In this document: positions 1-9,388 of the stretch, piece after piece | Layout: every line of letters starts with the position of its first letter | Position numbering within the stretch: position 1 is the stretch's first letter | Assembly: GCF_001278945.1 (NCBI RefSeq) | Contig: NZ_LGRV01000003.1 | Coordinates: 868,001-932,000, forward strand | Reading direction: 5' to 3' | Source: Lysinibacillus contaminans | Lineage (GTDB): Bacteria > Bacillota > Bacilli > Bacillales_A > Planococcaceae | Length of the DNA: 64,000 nt | Notes under the pieces: generated by a model | The model's database searches: none | What the model was told of the DNA's origin: nothing | The model's input: the letters and a program-made list of their open reading frames with translations, nothing else | Made by a program: the position numbers and the translations under genes

Positions 1-1562
1 TTGTTCAGAAAGCACAAACTCGTGATGTTGACGGTGAATTTTATAAATTTGTGGGTGTTAGTAGTTGGGACCCAGCAACTCCTCAAATCATACAAGTCGC
101 ACGCCACGGTCAACAGCTACTTGATTTAGAAACGAGTATTGGTAGTGAATATTACATAAACGAATTAAAAAATCATTTATCATCTACAGTGTTATTTGCA
201 GCCGTTGTTAATGATGCTGGGGAAGCCATTGTTGCTACATCAGAGAAGAATTTAGAGGAGATTGGTTTTACAAAAGACCAATTTACGGCAAAGGATGCTG
301 CAGATTTTTCAGGACGCTATGAGGGTACACGTGTTACGCAATATGTGAAACCGCTATCAGATGGTTCGTATTTAGCTGTGGTTGTTTCGAATAATGTTCT
401 GACAAATATATTAACAGGTACGATTATTGCTTCTTTATTGGTCGTGTGTATTATTTTCTTTACAACAGGTTTTTCAATATCACGTCAGGTAACACGTATT
501 TTAAGTGTGCGAAATTCACTTGAGGACATTAGCCAAGGCGAAGCGGACTTAACGAAGCGTATTGAAGTGACGTCTCAAGATGAGATTGGTCAGCTCGTAA
601 CGTCCTTTAACGCAATGATGGAAAACTTCCAACATATTATGCGTGATTTGAAACAGGAAGCGCATCAAATTAAAGATGCCACGAGTATCATTCATAGCAA
701 TTCTCATGATACCCTTGCGTCCTCTCATCTTATTCAAGAAGAGTCAAAGCAGGTTGCGCAGGCAACTTTTGGGCAACTGAAAAATACAGAGGACAGCGCA
801 CATTCGATGGAAGAATTAGCACGTAGTATTCAGCATATTTCTGAGTCTATTGCTGAAATCTCTTCTATTTCTCGCGATACTGAAGAAAATGCTAACAACG
901 GTTTGAAAATCATGAATCGTTTACATAAACAATTAATAGATGTGTATGAAAAAACAGATATATCTGTTGTACGTACACAAGAGTTAGTGAAACTATCAGG
1001 AATGATCGGAGAATTTACGAATGTAATTACAGCCATTTCCGATCAAACGAACTTGCTTGCATTGAATGCTTCAATTGAAGCGGCGCGTGCTGGTGAAGCA
1101 GGTAAGGGATTTGCTGTTGTAGCAGAGGAAGTACGAAAACTAGCGGAAGAATCAAAAATGGCAGCCGTGCGCATTTCACAAGTTGTTGGCAGTGTACAAA
1201 TGGAAACTACTGAAATTGTAGAAGCAATCAATTCAACAGCCAACGTATTACATGCTGGCCGTACAATTGCCAATGAGGCTCAGCGAGCATTTGAAGGAAT
1301 TAATAATGGGATTCAAGTGTTAGCTGAACAAGTTGACCAAGTATCAAGTTCAACAGAAGAAATCGCAGCAAGCACAGAAGAAGTAACAGCTACGATGGAA
1401 GATGTTTCATTACTTGCGAAACAGACGGCTACAAGCGTAGATGCAGTAGCGCAAAAAGCGCAAGATCAAGCGACTAGCATGAATGAAATGACAGCTGTAA
1501 TTGATAGGTTAAATTCAACAGCTAATAATCTGCAACAATCTGCTGGCAAATATAAAGTATAA
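1..1562 (+). CDS. Methyl-accepting chemotaxis protein, 5' end outside the window
   Basis: Membrane chemoreceptor that senses ligands outside the cell and controls the CheA kinase. The reading frame is open from base 3 with no start, so the gene begins upstream. What is visible, in order: the end of an extracellular Cache-like sensor domain, one transmembrane helix (about bases 400-480), a HAMP linker ([15 protein letters not shown]), and a long methyl-accepting coiled coil. The signalling hairpin tip is intact ([20 protein letters not shown]), followed by [15 protein letters not shown]. The GTG at 51 is internal: the protein reads through it as valine. Ligand unknown. It ends at a strong hairpin. 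Confidence 0.95.
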   Translation, partial: VQKAQTRDVDGEFYKFVGVSSWDPATPQIIQVARHGQQLLDLETSIGSEYYINELKNHLSSTVLFAAVVNDAGEAIVATSEKNLEEIGFTKDQFTAKDAADFSGRYEGTRVTQYVKPLSDGSYLAVVVSNNVLTNILTGTIIASLLVVCIIFFTTGFSISRQVTRILSVRNSLEDISQGEADLTKRIEVTSQDEIGQLVTSFNAMMENFQHIMRDLKQEAHQIKDATSIIHSNSHDTLASSHLIQEESKQVAQATFGQLKNTEDSAHSMEELARSIQHISESIAEISSISRDTEENANNGLKIMNRLHKQLIDVYEKTDISVVRTQELVKLSGMIGEFTNVITAISDQTNLLALNASIEAARAGEAGKGFAVVAEEVRKLAEESKMAAVRISQVVGSVQMETTEIVEAINSTANVLHAGRTIANEAQRAFEGINNGIQVLAEQVDQVSSSTEEIAASTEEVTATMEDVSLLAKQTATSVDAVAQKAQDQATSMNEMTAVIDRLNSTANNLQQSAGKYKV

Positions 1563-1563
1563 G

Positions 1564-1600
1564 AATACTAGCCTCCTATTAGGGAGGCTAGTATTAGTTT
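1564..1600 (+). terminator. Terminator of the chemoreceptor gene
   Basis: Perfect 13-bp inverted repeat (1564-1576 with 1583-1595) starting 2 bp after the stop codon, followed by a T-rich but interrupted tail. Confidence 0.75.
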
Positions 1601-1671
1601 TAGAGGTTTTTGAGAAAGGTAGTGCGTTTGATAGCTGATTTACGTATAATTGAGAGAAGGGGAGTGGTTGT

Positions 1672-1902
1672 ATGAATCAACAGAAATTGCCGCCAGCGGT
1701 TTTGCGTTTACTTGTCATTTTTCCAAACGTGCTGAGCTATTTACTTTTAGGTGGACTTGTTATTTTTGTTTTAACAAATTATGAAGGGTTAAAGGCTGCA
1801 GAAAACTTGAAAATTTGGCTTATTTCAATTGCTGCTCTTGCTCCGATGTCAATGTTGACTACATACAGTATTGTGAAGAAAATTCGTGCTGGTCATATGT
1901 GA
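1672..1902 (+). CDS. Small two-helix membrane protein, unknown
   Basis: 76-residue protein with two predicted membrane helices (about residues 12-33 and 47-65), a short charged linker and a basic C-terminus. A good ribosome site (GGGGAG) precedes the ATG and a strong terminator follows, so it looks like a monocistronic gene. I do not recognise the family and give no function. Confidence 0.7.
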   Translation: MNQQKLPPAVLRLLVIFPNVLSYLLLGGLVIFVLTNYEGLKAAENLKIWLISIAALAPMSMLTTYSIVKKIRAGHM

Positions 1903-1932
1903 AACATTGCTAATGCGAACATATTTTAATAG

Positions 1933-1978
1933 AACACCCGCAATTGCTAGCTTACATTTAGCAGTTGCGGGTGTTTTT
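1933..1978 (+). terminator. Terminator after the small membrane protein
   Basis: About 17-bp near-perfect stem (AACACCCGCAATTGCTA and its complement) with a TTTTT tail. Confidence 0.85.
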
Positions 1979-2079
1979 CGTTATCGTATTGAAATAATGT
2001 TTGATTATTTTTTTTGAACATCCACAAAATATGTGCTTGATTTAGAGTAAACACTACTATAAATAAGCACATGGAACGA

Positions 2080-2197
2080 AAGGTGGCGACTCCTAGGGGA
2101 TTAGTGAGCAGCTTGAGACCCTGCAGGACCAGTGTGTTTTGTGACGAAGCGGCTCAAGGCTCGCCCCCTGCAAAGCGTCCGCCTGTAGTGGAATGAG
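2080..2197 (+). repeat. Dispersed intergenic repeat of Bacillaceae type
   Basis: GC-rich block in an otherwise AT-rich gap, starting GGTGGCGACTCCTAGGGG and ending near GTGGAATGAGC. It has no ORF and resembles the multicopy GCGACTCCT-type intergenic repeats of Bacillus and Lysinibacillus, recalled from memory and not searched. The rest of the 466-bp gap (1903-2368) holds the terminator above and the leader of the next gene. Confidence 0.5.
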
Positions 2198-2368
2198 CTG
2201 TCACGTACAGATTTTAGTGAGAATCCATTTTTTTATTGTAGAAGTGATTTCAAATATTTTTGTACCGATGTGCAATAATATCCTATCTGTAATGCCCAAT
2301 CATGATAAAATCAATGAAATATGGAATAGCTAATAGCAGATATTTTGAAATAAAGGGGTAAGAAATGA

Positions 2369-3076
2369 ATGTCAGAATTAATGGATTGGAAAAATGGTGC
2401 TTACGGGCGTAGATTTGTAGCTTCTTTTAGTGGAGGAAAGGATAGTGCCTTAGCTTTATATAAAGCATTGAAGGTTGGAGAAGCGGTGGGTTTGATTGTA
2501 ATGCTGGAGGAAGAAGGGGGATGTTCTAGATCCCATGGAATGCCTCCAGAACTCCTACATGCCCAAGCTAAATCGATTGGTTTGCCTGTATATACTGGAG
2601 TTTCAGGTTGGACAGATTATGAAAAAGTATTTACATCTTTATTAGAAAAAGCTAAAGATCAAGGTGCAGAAGTATTAGTCACAGGAGACATAGATTTGCC
2701 TGCTCAGGACTGTTGGCATGAAATGGTTACGAAGAATGTAGGATTAAAACTGGGAATTCCATTATGGGAAATGAACCATCGTGAAGCTGTCGAGGAGTTC
2801 ATAAATCTAGGATTTAAAACAATCGTAGTAACTGTTAATTTATCATTAGGAATGCGGGAAGACGATTTAGGACGAACATTAACCCATGAATTTGTGAAGG
2901 AGCTTGAAGCTCGTGGTATTGACCCATGTGGAGAAGGTGGGGAGTTCCATACTTCGGTAATTAATGGACCCATTTTCAAACAACCTATTCTTGTTCGTAA
3001 ATGTGAGATTATTAAAAAGGGAGAATATGCTTTTCTGCCTTTGAAATTAGTAAACAATGGTACTGAAATTGGTTAA
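2369..3076 (+). CDS. Dph6-related ATP pyrophosphatase (diphthine-ammonia ligase family)
   Basis: Adenine-nucleotide alpha-hydrolase of 235 residues. The PP-loop SGGKDS is at residues 21-26, and the family signature GEGGEFHT lies near residues 189-196. Eukaryotic and archaeal Dph6 amidates diphthine on EF2. Bacteria lack diphthamide, so the bacterial homologue must act on another substrate, probably forming an amide through an adenylated intermediate. An AAGGGG-type ribosome site precedes the start. It stands alone, with long gaps on both sides. The family is clear, the substrate unknown. Confidence 0.85.
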   Translation: MSELMDWKNGAYGRRFVASFSGGKDSALALYKALKVGEAVGLIVMLEEEGGCSRSHGMPPELLHAQAKSIGLPVYTGVSGWTDYEKVFTSLLEKAKDQGAEVLVTGDIDLPAQDCWHEMVTKNVGLKLGIPLWEMNHREAVEEFINLGFKTIVVTVNLSLGMREDDLGRTLTHEFVKELEARGIDPCGEGGEFHTSVINGPIFKQPILVRKCEIIKKGEYAFLPLKLVNNGTEIG

Positions 3077-3634
3077 TTTCACTCTTAGAAATACAGTAAC
3101 CATCTATCTAACTTGGAATGGTGGTTTGTTATGTTAATGATGAAACGGCTCGCCTTGCATGTGTCTATCAATAATAAGTTCCATGTGATTCATTAAAGAT
3201 TTTTTACTTTTATTGTAAGAGATAGCTGGTGGATGTTGTGCGAAATATTCAGGAAGAACACAAGCGCGTAGCCTGTAATAGCCATTCTCAAAATAACTAC
3301 TACAGGTTTTCGCAATCGGAAGGTGGCATGAAGAGTGTGAGCGTTGAGATGCTTGGATAAGCAGCTTTCATTGTGACACTGAGAGCTGTTTTTGTATTTT
3401 ATATCAACCTTAAGCTAAATATCAGGGCTGCAAACTCTAAAGCACAGCTTTACTATAATCTAAAAGATTACTGAATATGTAAATCGCTAGTTTCAAACGT
3501 ATTGAAAAAAAATTAAAATATAATTCTTCTAAAGGAATCCATTGTTCTTCAAATATCCCCCACATTTCAATACCATTTCTAGAAATTATTCTTTCCTTCT
3601 GCAACGACGAATCAATACTTATTGAAATTTTGTA
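3077..3634. other. Gap without a recognisable gene
   Basis: Short ORFs in all frames are broken by stops and none has a convincing ribosome site. A possible hairpin (CAGCTTTCA...TGAGAGCTG) lies near 3361-3389. Nothing else is supported. Confidence 0.5.
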
Positions 3635-3892
3635 TTAATTAGATAACTCTTCAATTACCTTAGCATTTCCAATAAAGCTATTTACATATATAATGAGTAA
3701 CTCTAACCAAAGTAATTCTTCTTTCTTAAGTTTTACATTGTGGTGCGAAGTCATAACAATAAATACTTTATCTTGAATGTTTTCTTGTAAACATGTTATA
3801 TAATGATTTTTATATTTCTTTACATGAGCAAAATTTAATCTCTTCAGTATTTGAATTGGGATTTCAAAACCATGCGGAGCGTTATCTCTCAA
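3635..3892 (-). CDS. Hypothetical small protein, possibly a remnant
   Basis: 85-residue ORF on the minus strand starting at TTG, with GAAGGG seven bases before it. The frame stays open for several codons upstream of the TTG, so this may be the end of a longer decayed gene. The product is leucine/isoleucine/lysine rich with no motif I recognise. Its neighbour to the right is the divergent sigma-54 activator. Confidence 0.3.
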   Translation of the reverse strand: MRDNAPHGFEIPIQILKRLNFAHVKKYKNHYITCLQENIQDKVFIVMTSHHNVKLKKEELLWLELLIIYVNSFIGNAKVIEELSN

Positions 3893-3998
3893 TCTTTTTC
3901 CCTTCTTTTGTTTCTACAAAAATATTAGTGTTCATAATGGTTTCATGAACTTTGAAACTAGAATTGTAAATTTTTATTTTAAATTAATTGAATTGTCA

Positions 3999-4031
3999 GT
4001 CAATAACGGGTATGCTATACCCATTATTGAC
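3999..4031. promoter_or_regulatory. 15-bp inverted repeat just upstream of the sigma-54 activator gene
   Basis: Arms GTCAATAACGGGTAT (3999-4013) and ATACCCATTATTGAC (4017-4031) match at 14 of 15 positions around a 3-bp centre. The repeat ends 14 bp before the TTG start, so it is a likely autoregulatory operator. The TCAAT half-sites recur upstream of the target promoter at 5561. Confidence 0.5.
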
Positions 4032-4045
4032 TAGGGGGGATTTCT

Positions 4046-5389
4046 TTGGAGTTGATACATCGAAGTAATGTCTTTTTACAACATTTGTTAAAGTATTCAT
4101 TTGACGAAATTTTTATCGCTGATACGGAAGGAAGGATCTTGTATGCAAGTGAAAATTCGAAAGACTTTTTTGGAATGAAATCTGAAGAAATTGTCCATCA
4201 AAATGCTTTTGACCTTGAAGCGAAAGGGATTTTATCGCCTTCAGTTATATGTAAAGTGTTGAAAACTGGCAAAGTAGAAATGGTAATTCAAAACTCCATA
4301 ATGGGCCGAAAGCTTGTTGTTACAGGTTTTCCGATTGTAGAATTTAGTGCAATGGTTGGGGTAATAAGCTTTTCAAGAGATATTACAGAGCTGGATTATT
4401 TAAAGAGAACAAATGAAAATGTCGCTGCGCAAATTCGATTATATGAACAAGAAATAGAGGCACTGAAAAAGGAACAAAGTGTAACTGAATCGAGTATATC
4501 AGGCAAAATGCGTGATGTTTTTGCAGTAGTAGAAAAGGTTTGCGATTTAGATGTATCAGTATTGTTGGAAGGTGATTCAGGTGTTGGGAAAAACTACATA
4601 GCAAGAAAAATTCATATGCTCTCTAATCGAAATAGAGAGCCATTTATTGAAGTAAACTGTGGTGCAATTCCAGAGGCATTGATTGAATCTGAGCTGTTTG
4701 GATACGTGGAAGGCGCATTCACTGGTGCAAAAAAAGGAGGGAAACTTGGGTATTTTGAAGCTGCAGGGAAGGGTACGATTCTATTGGACGAAATTGCCGA
4801 ACTACCACATAATCTTCAAGTGAAATTGTTATCAGTTCTGCAAAATCGAGCGATTCAACGTGTTGGTAGTAACGGACAAATTGACATAAAATGCAGAATT
4901 ATTTATGCAACTAATAAAGATTTGCACCAACTCGTCTTAGAGAAAAAATTCCGTGAAGATTTATATTATCGTATTAACGTTATTAAAATTAAAGTTCCTC
5001 CTTTACGTGAAAGACGCGAGGAAATACCAGTGTTAGTCAATGCAATAACAGAGGAATTGAATAACAAACATCATCTGAAAAAAGTGTTATCGACCAATTT
5101 AATCTCATGGATGTATTTGCAAGAGTGGCCAGGAAATATTCGTGAACTACGTAATTATATCGAGAGAATCTTAATAACTTCCAATAAGGATCTTGTAGAT
5201 ATAGAAGTTGATGAGAATATAGTAACTTCAAATGAGGAACCCAAACTTGGTGATTTATTAGAAAAAGTTGAAGGTGATTATATTAAGATGATGTATAAAA
5301 AATACCCTAGTAGTATAAAACTTGCGAAAAAATTAGGAATAAGTCAATCCACCGCGAATCGAAAAATAAATCAATACGTAAACGAGTAG
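4046..5389 (+). CDS. Sigma-54-dependent enhancer-binding regulator (PAS-AAA-Fis)
   Basis: Bacterial enhancer-binding protein of 447 residues that opens sigma-54 promoters by ATP hydrolysis. Order: PAS sensor domain (about 10-120), short coiled coil, AAA+ domain with Walker A GDSGVGKN (176-183), the sigma-54 contact loop GAFTGA (223-228) and an arginine-rich sensor region (REDLYYRINV), then a C-terminal Fis-type helix-turn-helix (KLAKKLGISQSTANRKI). It starts at TTG with AGGGGGGA upstream. It lies 340 bp before a canonical sigma-54 promoter, so it very probably activates the downstream ureohydrolase-transporter pair. The signal sensed by PAS is unknown. Confidence 0.92.
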   Translation: MELIHRSNVFLQHLLKYSFDEIFIADTEGRILYASENSKDFFGMKSEEIVHQNAFDLEAKGILSPSVICKVLKTGKVEMVIQNSIMGRKLVVTGFPIVEFSAMVGVISFSRDITELDYLKRTNENVAAQIRLYEQEIEALKKEQSVTESSISGKMRDVFAVVEKVCDLDVSVLLEGDSGVGKNYIARKIHMLSNRNREPFIEVNCGAIPEALIESELFGYVEGAFTGAKKGGKLGYFEAAGKGTILLDEIAELPHNLQVKLLSVLQNRAIQRVGSNGQIDIKCRIIYATNKDLHQLVLEKKFREDLYYRINVIKIKVPPLRERREEIPVLVNAITEELNNKHHLKKVLSTNLISWMYLQEWPGNIRELRNYIERILITSNKDLVDIEVDENIVTSNEEPKLGDLLEKVEGDYIKMMYKKYPSSIKLAKKLGISQSTANRKINQYVNE

Positions 5390-5415
5390 AAGGGAGTAAT
5401 ATACTCCATCCTTCT
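5388..5415 (+). terminator. Hairpin at the end of the activator gene
   Basis: Inverted repeat AGAAGG/CCTTCT and GAGTA/TACTC directly at the stop codon. It lacks a clear T tract, so termination is uncertain. Confidence 0.4.
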
Positions 5416-5525
5416 TACACCTCCGTGAATACAGTATCTTCTTATTGGGGGTCCTTCTGCACTCTCTTGAAACCTATCATTACTTAGTATATTTTCAGTG
5501 TTTTATATAGATAGTTGAAGAGGGT

Positions 5526-5576
5526 TAGTCAAAGCTGACTATATTTAATTCGTTTTAGAGTCAATATTTGTATTGA
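5526..5576. promoter_or_regulatory. Candidate upstream activator sites for the sigma-54 promoter
   Basis: Two palindromes: TAGTCAAAGCTGACTA (5526-5541) and TCAATATTTGTATTGA (5561-5576). They lie about 115-165 bp before the -24 element, the usual distance for enhancer sites of this regulator class. They share TCAAT/GTCAA half-sites with the palindrome at 3999. Confidence 0.5.
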
Positions 5577-5691
5577 GGTTGAAAAGTAAAGAACCTGTAG
5601 AAAAAATTATTCTACTTGAATGCTTAGAATTACGCCTGTTTAGAGGAGTATAATGCTTATCAAAAATTAAAATCCGTATATTCCCTAAAGT

Positions 5692-5707
5692 TGGCACACA
5701 AATTGCT
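5692..5707 (+). promoter_or_regulatory. Sigma-54 (-24/-12) promoter
   Basis: TGGCAC-ACAAA-TTGCT matches the consensus TGGCAC-N5-TTGCW, with GG and GC exactly 10 bases apart. It places a transcript start near 5718, about 50 bp before the ureohydrolase ATG. Confidence 0.85.
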
Positions 5708-5766
5708 ATAAAAATATTAATAAGCAATTTGTGTGCTTAAATAATTTACAAAAGGGTGTATGCAAA

Positions 5767-6723
5767 ATGAGAAATCCAGATGAAAAACAATTTTTAAACC
5801 TACCTTACACGGGAATTTGTTCATTCGGAAAATATCCAATCTGTACAAACTTAGAACAATTAGATGCGGACGTAGCTGTAATTGGAGTTCCATATGATAT
5901 GGGGGCACAATGGAAGGGTGGCACACGAATGGGACCACGTGGTATCCGTGAGGGTTCTACTTTATATAGCTTCGGATTAGAGGGAGCTTATGATATTGAA
6001 AAAGGTATTACGTATTTAAGTCCTAATTATAAAGTATATGACTGTGGCGATGTAGATATGGTGCATGGTGATTTGGAACAAAGCTTTGATAATGTAGAAG
6101 CAGCAATTCGGAAAATCGTTGAAAAAGGTGCAATACCAGTTGTTATGGGTGGCGACCATTCTATTACAATTCCAGTGGGGCGCGCGTTGGATAACATCGG
6201 TAAGTTCCATGTTATTCAAATAGATGCGCATTTGGATTGGGCAGATCATCGTTCAGGTCAACGATTTGGTCATGGTAGTTCTCTTCGTCGATTATCAGAA
6301 ATGGATCATGTTGACAAAATGTTCCAATTTGGTATTCGTGGGATTAGTAGTAGTAAAAAAGAAGATGCTGATGCTGCGAAAGAATATGGAAGTGTAATTC
6401 TATCTCCGAGACAAATTCGTAAAATGGGGATCGAGGAAGTAATAGCTTCAATTCCAGAAGGAGATAACTATTATGTTACTATCGATATCGATGGTTTGGA
6501 TCCATCTATTGCACCTGGAACTGGTACCCCATCACCAGGCGGGCTCTTATACGATGAAGTATATGACATGATTGATGCTATTGCGAAACGTGGAAATGTA
6601 ATTGGCTTTGACTTAGTTGAGGTTTCACCTCCCTATGATTTATCAGGAATTACAAGTCAAGTTGGTGCTCGTATAATGCTTGATTTTATTAGCTTTATTT
6701 TAAAAGAACGTGATTCGAAATAA
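5767..6723 (+). CDS. Agmatinase/arginase-family ureohydrolase
   Basis: Two-metal ureohydrolase of 318 residues that splits a guanidino compound to urea plus an amine. The metal motifs are intact: GGDHS (128-132), DAHLDW (153-158) and DIDGLDP (DxD at 240 and 242). Start ATG 5767 is chosen over an upstream in-frame GTG (5731) because AAAGGG lies at the right distance. The substrate loop after DAHLDW (ADHRSGQRFGHGSSLRR) differs from classic agmatinase, so the substrate could be agmatine, guanidinobutyrate, guanidinopropionate or even guanidine. It is driven by the sigma-54 promoter and followed by a transporter, suggesting inducible nitrogen scavenging. Confidence 0.88.
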   Translation: MRNPDEKQFLNLPYTGICSFGKYPICTNLEQLDADVAVIGVPYDMGAQWKGGTRMGPRGIREGSTLYSFGLEGAYDIEKGITYLSPNYKVYDCGDVDMVHGDLEQSFDNVEAAIRKIVEKGAIPVVMGGDHSITIPVGRALDNIGKFHVIQIDAHLDWADHRSGQRFGHGSSLRRLSEMDHVDKMFQFGIRGISSSKKEDADAAKEYGSVILSPRQIRKMGIEEVIASIPEGDNYYVTIDIDGLDPSIAPGTGTPSPGGLLYDEVYDMIDAIAKRGNVIGFDLVEVSPPYDLSGITSQVGARIMLDFISFILKERDSK

Positions 6724-6791
6724 AGAATTTTATTCATTATATAAAGTCTGAAAATTCTGTTATTCGCGGTATTTTAAAAGGGGGAAAAACG

Positions 6792-8219
6792 ATGCAAGCT
6801 AAAAAAACTGGTACGAATCGTATGATTATCGGAATCATTTTAGCTGTATTAACATTTTGGCTATTTGCACAATCCATGGTAAATATTATTCCAGCAGTCC
6901 AAAAAGATCTAAATGTTTCATTAGGAACATTGAATATTGCAATAAGTTTAACATCACTATTTTCAGGACTTTTTATCGTTGCGGCTGGAGGAATTTCAGA
7001 TAAAATAGGAAGGAAAAAATTAACTTATTTTGGGTTGGTTTTTAGTATCGTAGGCTGTGTGCTTATTATTATTTCTCAAAATGCATCGATTCTTATTTTG
7101 GGACGTATTGTGCAAGGGCTTTCTGCTGCATGTATTATGCCGTCAACCATAGCGTTGGTTAAATCTTCATTTGAAGGTGAAGATCGTCAACGCGCACTTA
7201 GCTATTGGTCATTTGGTTCTTGGGGTGGTGGTGGCTGTACGGCACTTGTTGGTGGTGCAATTGCTACTTATGCCGGATGGAGATGGATTTTTGTCTTTTC
7301 AATCGCGATTGCACTTCTCTCAATGTACTTATTAAAGGATATTTCAGAGAGTAAAGCAGAAGAAGTGTCACAACAAAAATTCGACTTCACAGGATTTTTG
7401 TTGTTCGTACTGACGATGCTTGCTATTAATATGATTGTGACGCGCGGACAAGATTTCGGTTGGACAAGCCCATTAACTGTTGGTTTAATTGCAATTGCTT
7501 TTGTATTGATGATTACATTCTTCTTGGTAGAACGTCGTAAAACAAATCAATTTATTGATTTTTCTTTGTTTAAAACACAGGCATATTCAGGGGCAGTTGT
7601 TTCAAACTTTTTGCAAAATGGAATTGCAGCAACAGTTGTCGTTGCCAATACTTACGTCCAGTTAGCTCGTGGCTTTACATCGTTTCAAACAGGATTATTA
7701 ACTATTGGGAATGTTATTGCCGTTCTTGTTATGATCCGAGTAGGCGAAAAAATGTTACAGAATATGGGCGCCCGTAAACCTATGCTGATTTCCGTGTTCG
7801 TTTCAACAATCGGTATTAGTATGACGGCAATGACATTCTTGCCAGACCTTGCATATATTCTTGTTGTATTTATTGGGTTCTTAATTGCTGGACTTGGTAT
7901 CGGAATGTACGCAACACCTTCAACAGATACAGCCGTTGTTAATATTGCAGATGATAAGGTAGGTGTAGCATCTGGAATCTATAAAATGTCGAGCTCACTC
8001 GGATTTTCATTTGGCATCGCGATTTCAACAGCTGTGTATGGTGTCATAGTTTCATTTGCAAGCATCCATATTGCCGCGTCAGTTGGAATTTTAGTTAATA
8101 TCCTATTTGCAATACCTGCAATCCTATATATCAATAAAACTATAAAATCAGATGAAGGAATAGTAAAGGATACATCTTCAATCCCAGCTAGTGCAAACAC
8201 AATAAGTTACGTGAAATAA
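6792..8219 (+). CDS. MFS transporter (DHA2/EmrB-QacA type)
   Basis: 475-residue polytopic membrane protein with about 13-14 helices. It shows the MFS loop motif SDKIGRKK after helix 2 and a glycine-rich motif in helix 5. It follows the ureohydrolase by 68 bp with its own AAAAGGGGG ribosome site and no terminator between, so the two are probably cotranscribed from the sigma-54 promoter. Family resemblance is to drug exporters, but context suggests it moves the guanidino substrate or product. The direction of transport cannot be read from sequence. Confidence 0.85.
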   Translation: MQAKKTGTNRMIIGIILAVLTFWLFAQSMVNIIPAVQKDLNVSLGTLNIAISLTSLFSGLFIVAAGGISDKIGRKKLTYFGLVFSIVGCVLIIISQNASILILGRIVQGLSAACIMPSTIALVKSSFEGEDRQRALSYWSFGSWGGGGCTALVGGAIATYAGWRWIFVFSIAIALLSMYLLKDISESKAEEVSQQKFDFTGFLLFVLTMLAINMIVTRGQDFGWTSPLTVGLIAIAFVLMITFFLVERRKTNQFIDFSLFKTQAYSGAVVSNFLQNGIAATVVVANTYVQLARGFTSFQTGLLTIGNVIAVLVMIRVGEKMLQNMGARKPMLISVFVSTIGISMTAMTFLPDLAYILVVFIGFLIAGLGIGMYATPSTDTAVVNIADDKVGVASGIYKMSSSLGFSFGIAISTAVYGVIVSFASIHIAASVGILVNILFAIPAILYINKTIKSDEGIVKDTSSIPASANTISYVK

Positions 8220-8320
8220 TCTTATTAGGTTTTGGATGTATGGTAGTAAATTTGCAATATAAATTATAAAACAAGAAAATAAAGAGTCCTTACCCTTGCA
8301 TATAAAACAAAATAATTTTA

Positions 8321-8362
8321 AATAAGGTCGTAGGAAAATCTCTTGTTTTTCTGCGACTTTAT
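8321..8362. terminator. Bidirectional terminator between MFS and TetR genes
   Basis: 18-bp imperfect stem (AATAAGGTCGTAGGAAAA with its near-complement, G-U pairs included), A-rich on the left and T-rich on the right, between convergent genes. Confidence 0.65.
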
Positions 8363-8418
8363 TATGGAGATTTCATACAAATGGTTAAGAGCCTGCTAGG
8401 TGTTAATAACATTCGATA

Positions 8419-9036
8419 TTATGGTCTTGATGTCATCTTCATCCCATTTAACATAACTACTGTAAATCGATCCATCTCAACTACTAAATCAAATTCTTCA
8501 TGATGAATTAACCAGTCATACACATTTGCACGCATGCAACGCTGAATAGTAGCCTGTATTTGTGTCAACTCTAAATTCGCTCGAAACTCCCCGTCGCGAA
8601 CCCCTTCCTCGATATATGTATTAAGTATTTGGAATATCTTCCGCTGTGGACTAATTAAATAATGAACTTGTTCAACTTGGTTAGTCATCGCGGCAGTATA
8701 GACTGTACGCATTAAATCTTTCCCAACTACATTTGTTAAATACAGCATTTGCTCCTTGTATAGTGTGAGAATTTTTTCACTTGCTGGTAAAGCGGGGTCA
8801 ATATTTTTTTCCACAGTGCTATAGAAACTATCCAGCTCTTTAAATTTTTCTAAAATAACATCGTACTTGGATGGAAAGTACGTATAGAAAGTTCCTTTTG
8901 ACACATTACAAGCTTTTGTGATTTGTTCAACTGATATATGTTCAAATCCGTATTCGTTAAATAAATCTAAGGATTTTTTTAGTAATTTCTCTCTTGTTTC
9001 TAATGCCTTTTTCTGACGAGAAGTTAAAGAATTCAT
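8419..9036 (-). CDS. TetR/AcrR-family transcriptional regulator
   Basis: 205 residues. The N-terminal helix-turn-helix is typical: ISVEQITKACNVSKGTFYTYFPSK at about 34-57. The C-terminal ligand domain is not assignable. It reads away from the dehydrogenase operon at 9389 and converges on the MFS gene. A dyad at 9147-9173 in the shared upstream region is a plausible operator, so the dehydrogenase operon is the likelier target. Confidence 0.9.
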   Translation of the reverse strand: MNSLTSRQKKALETREKLLKKSLDLFNEYGFEHISVEQITKACNVSKGTFYTYFPSKYDVILEKFKELDSFYSTVEKNIDPALPASEKILTLYKEQMLYLTNVVGKDLMRTVYTAAMTNQVEQVHYLISPQRKIFQILNTYIEEGVRDGEFRANLELTQIQATIQRCMRANVYDWLIHHEEFDLVVEMDRFTVVMLNGMKMTSRP

Positions 9037-9146
9037 ATATTCGACCTCCGGAATTTTAGTATTCTATAGAAATTTTAGTAATTTTTTTCGTATTATTAAG
9101 AAAATTTATGCATTGACGAGATATATTGGATTCCATTATGCTTTAA

Positions 9147-9173
9147 TTGACCGTAGTCAATGACTTCGGTTAA
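9147..9173. promoter_or_regulatory. Dyad in the divergent tetR/dehydrogenase gap
   Basis: Nested inverted repeat: outer TTGACCG/CGGTTAA (6 of 7) and inner AGTCA-A-TGACT, centred at 9160. It lies in the 352-bp gap between divergent genes. It is a candidate TetR operator; no clear sigma-70 or sigma-54 promoter could be fixed relative to it. Confidence 0.4.
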
Positions 9174-9388
9174 TGAATATATTTCGTTATTAATGCTACG
9201 ACAAAAACATACAGTTGACTAGTGCATCACTCGTTTTTATTTTCCGAATGTTCTATAAATAACGGATTGAATGAGAAGGTAGGATTAATCCGCTTTAACT
9301 TTAATCCTGAAGCAGATTTTGACAGAAAATGATTGGTCATCTGCTTATTGAAGTAAATAATAATTTGAAATTTCAAGGAGGAACACAC

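Noticed and set aside
9200..9388. Sigma-54 promoter upstream of the semialdehyde dehydrogenase, suggested by GTTGACTA strings like those of the activator sites
   Set aside because: No GG-N10-GC element with the right flanks exists between 9037 and 9388.
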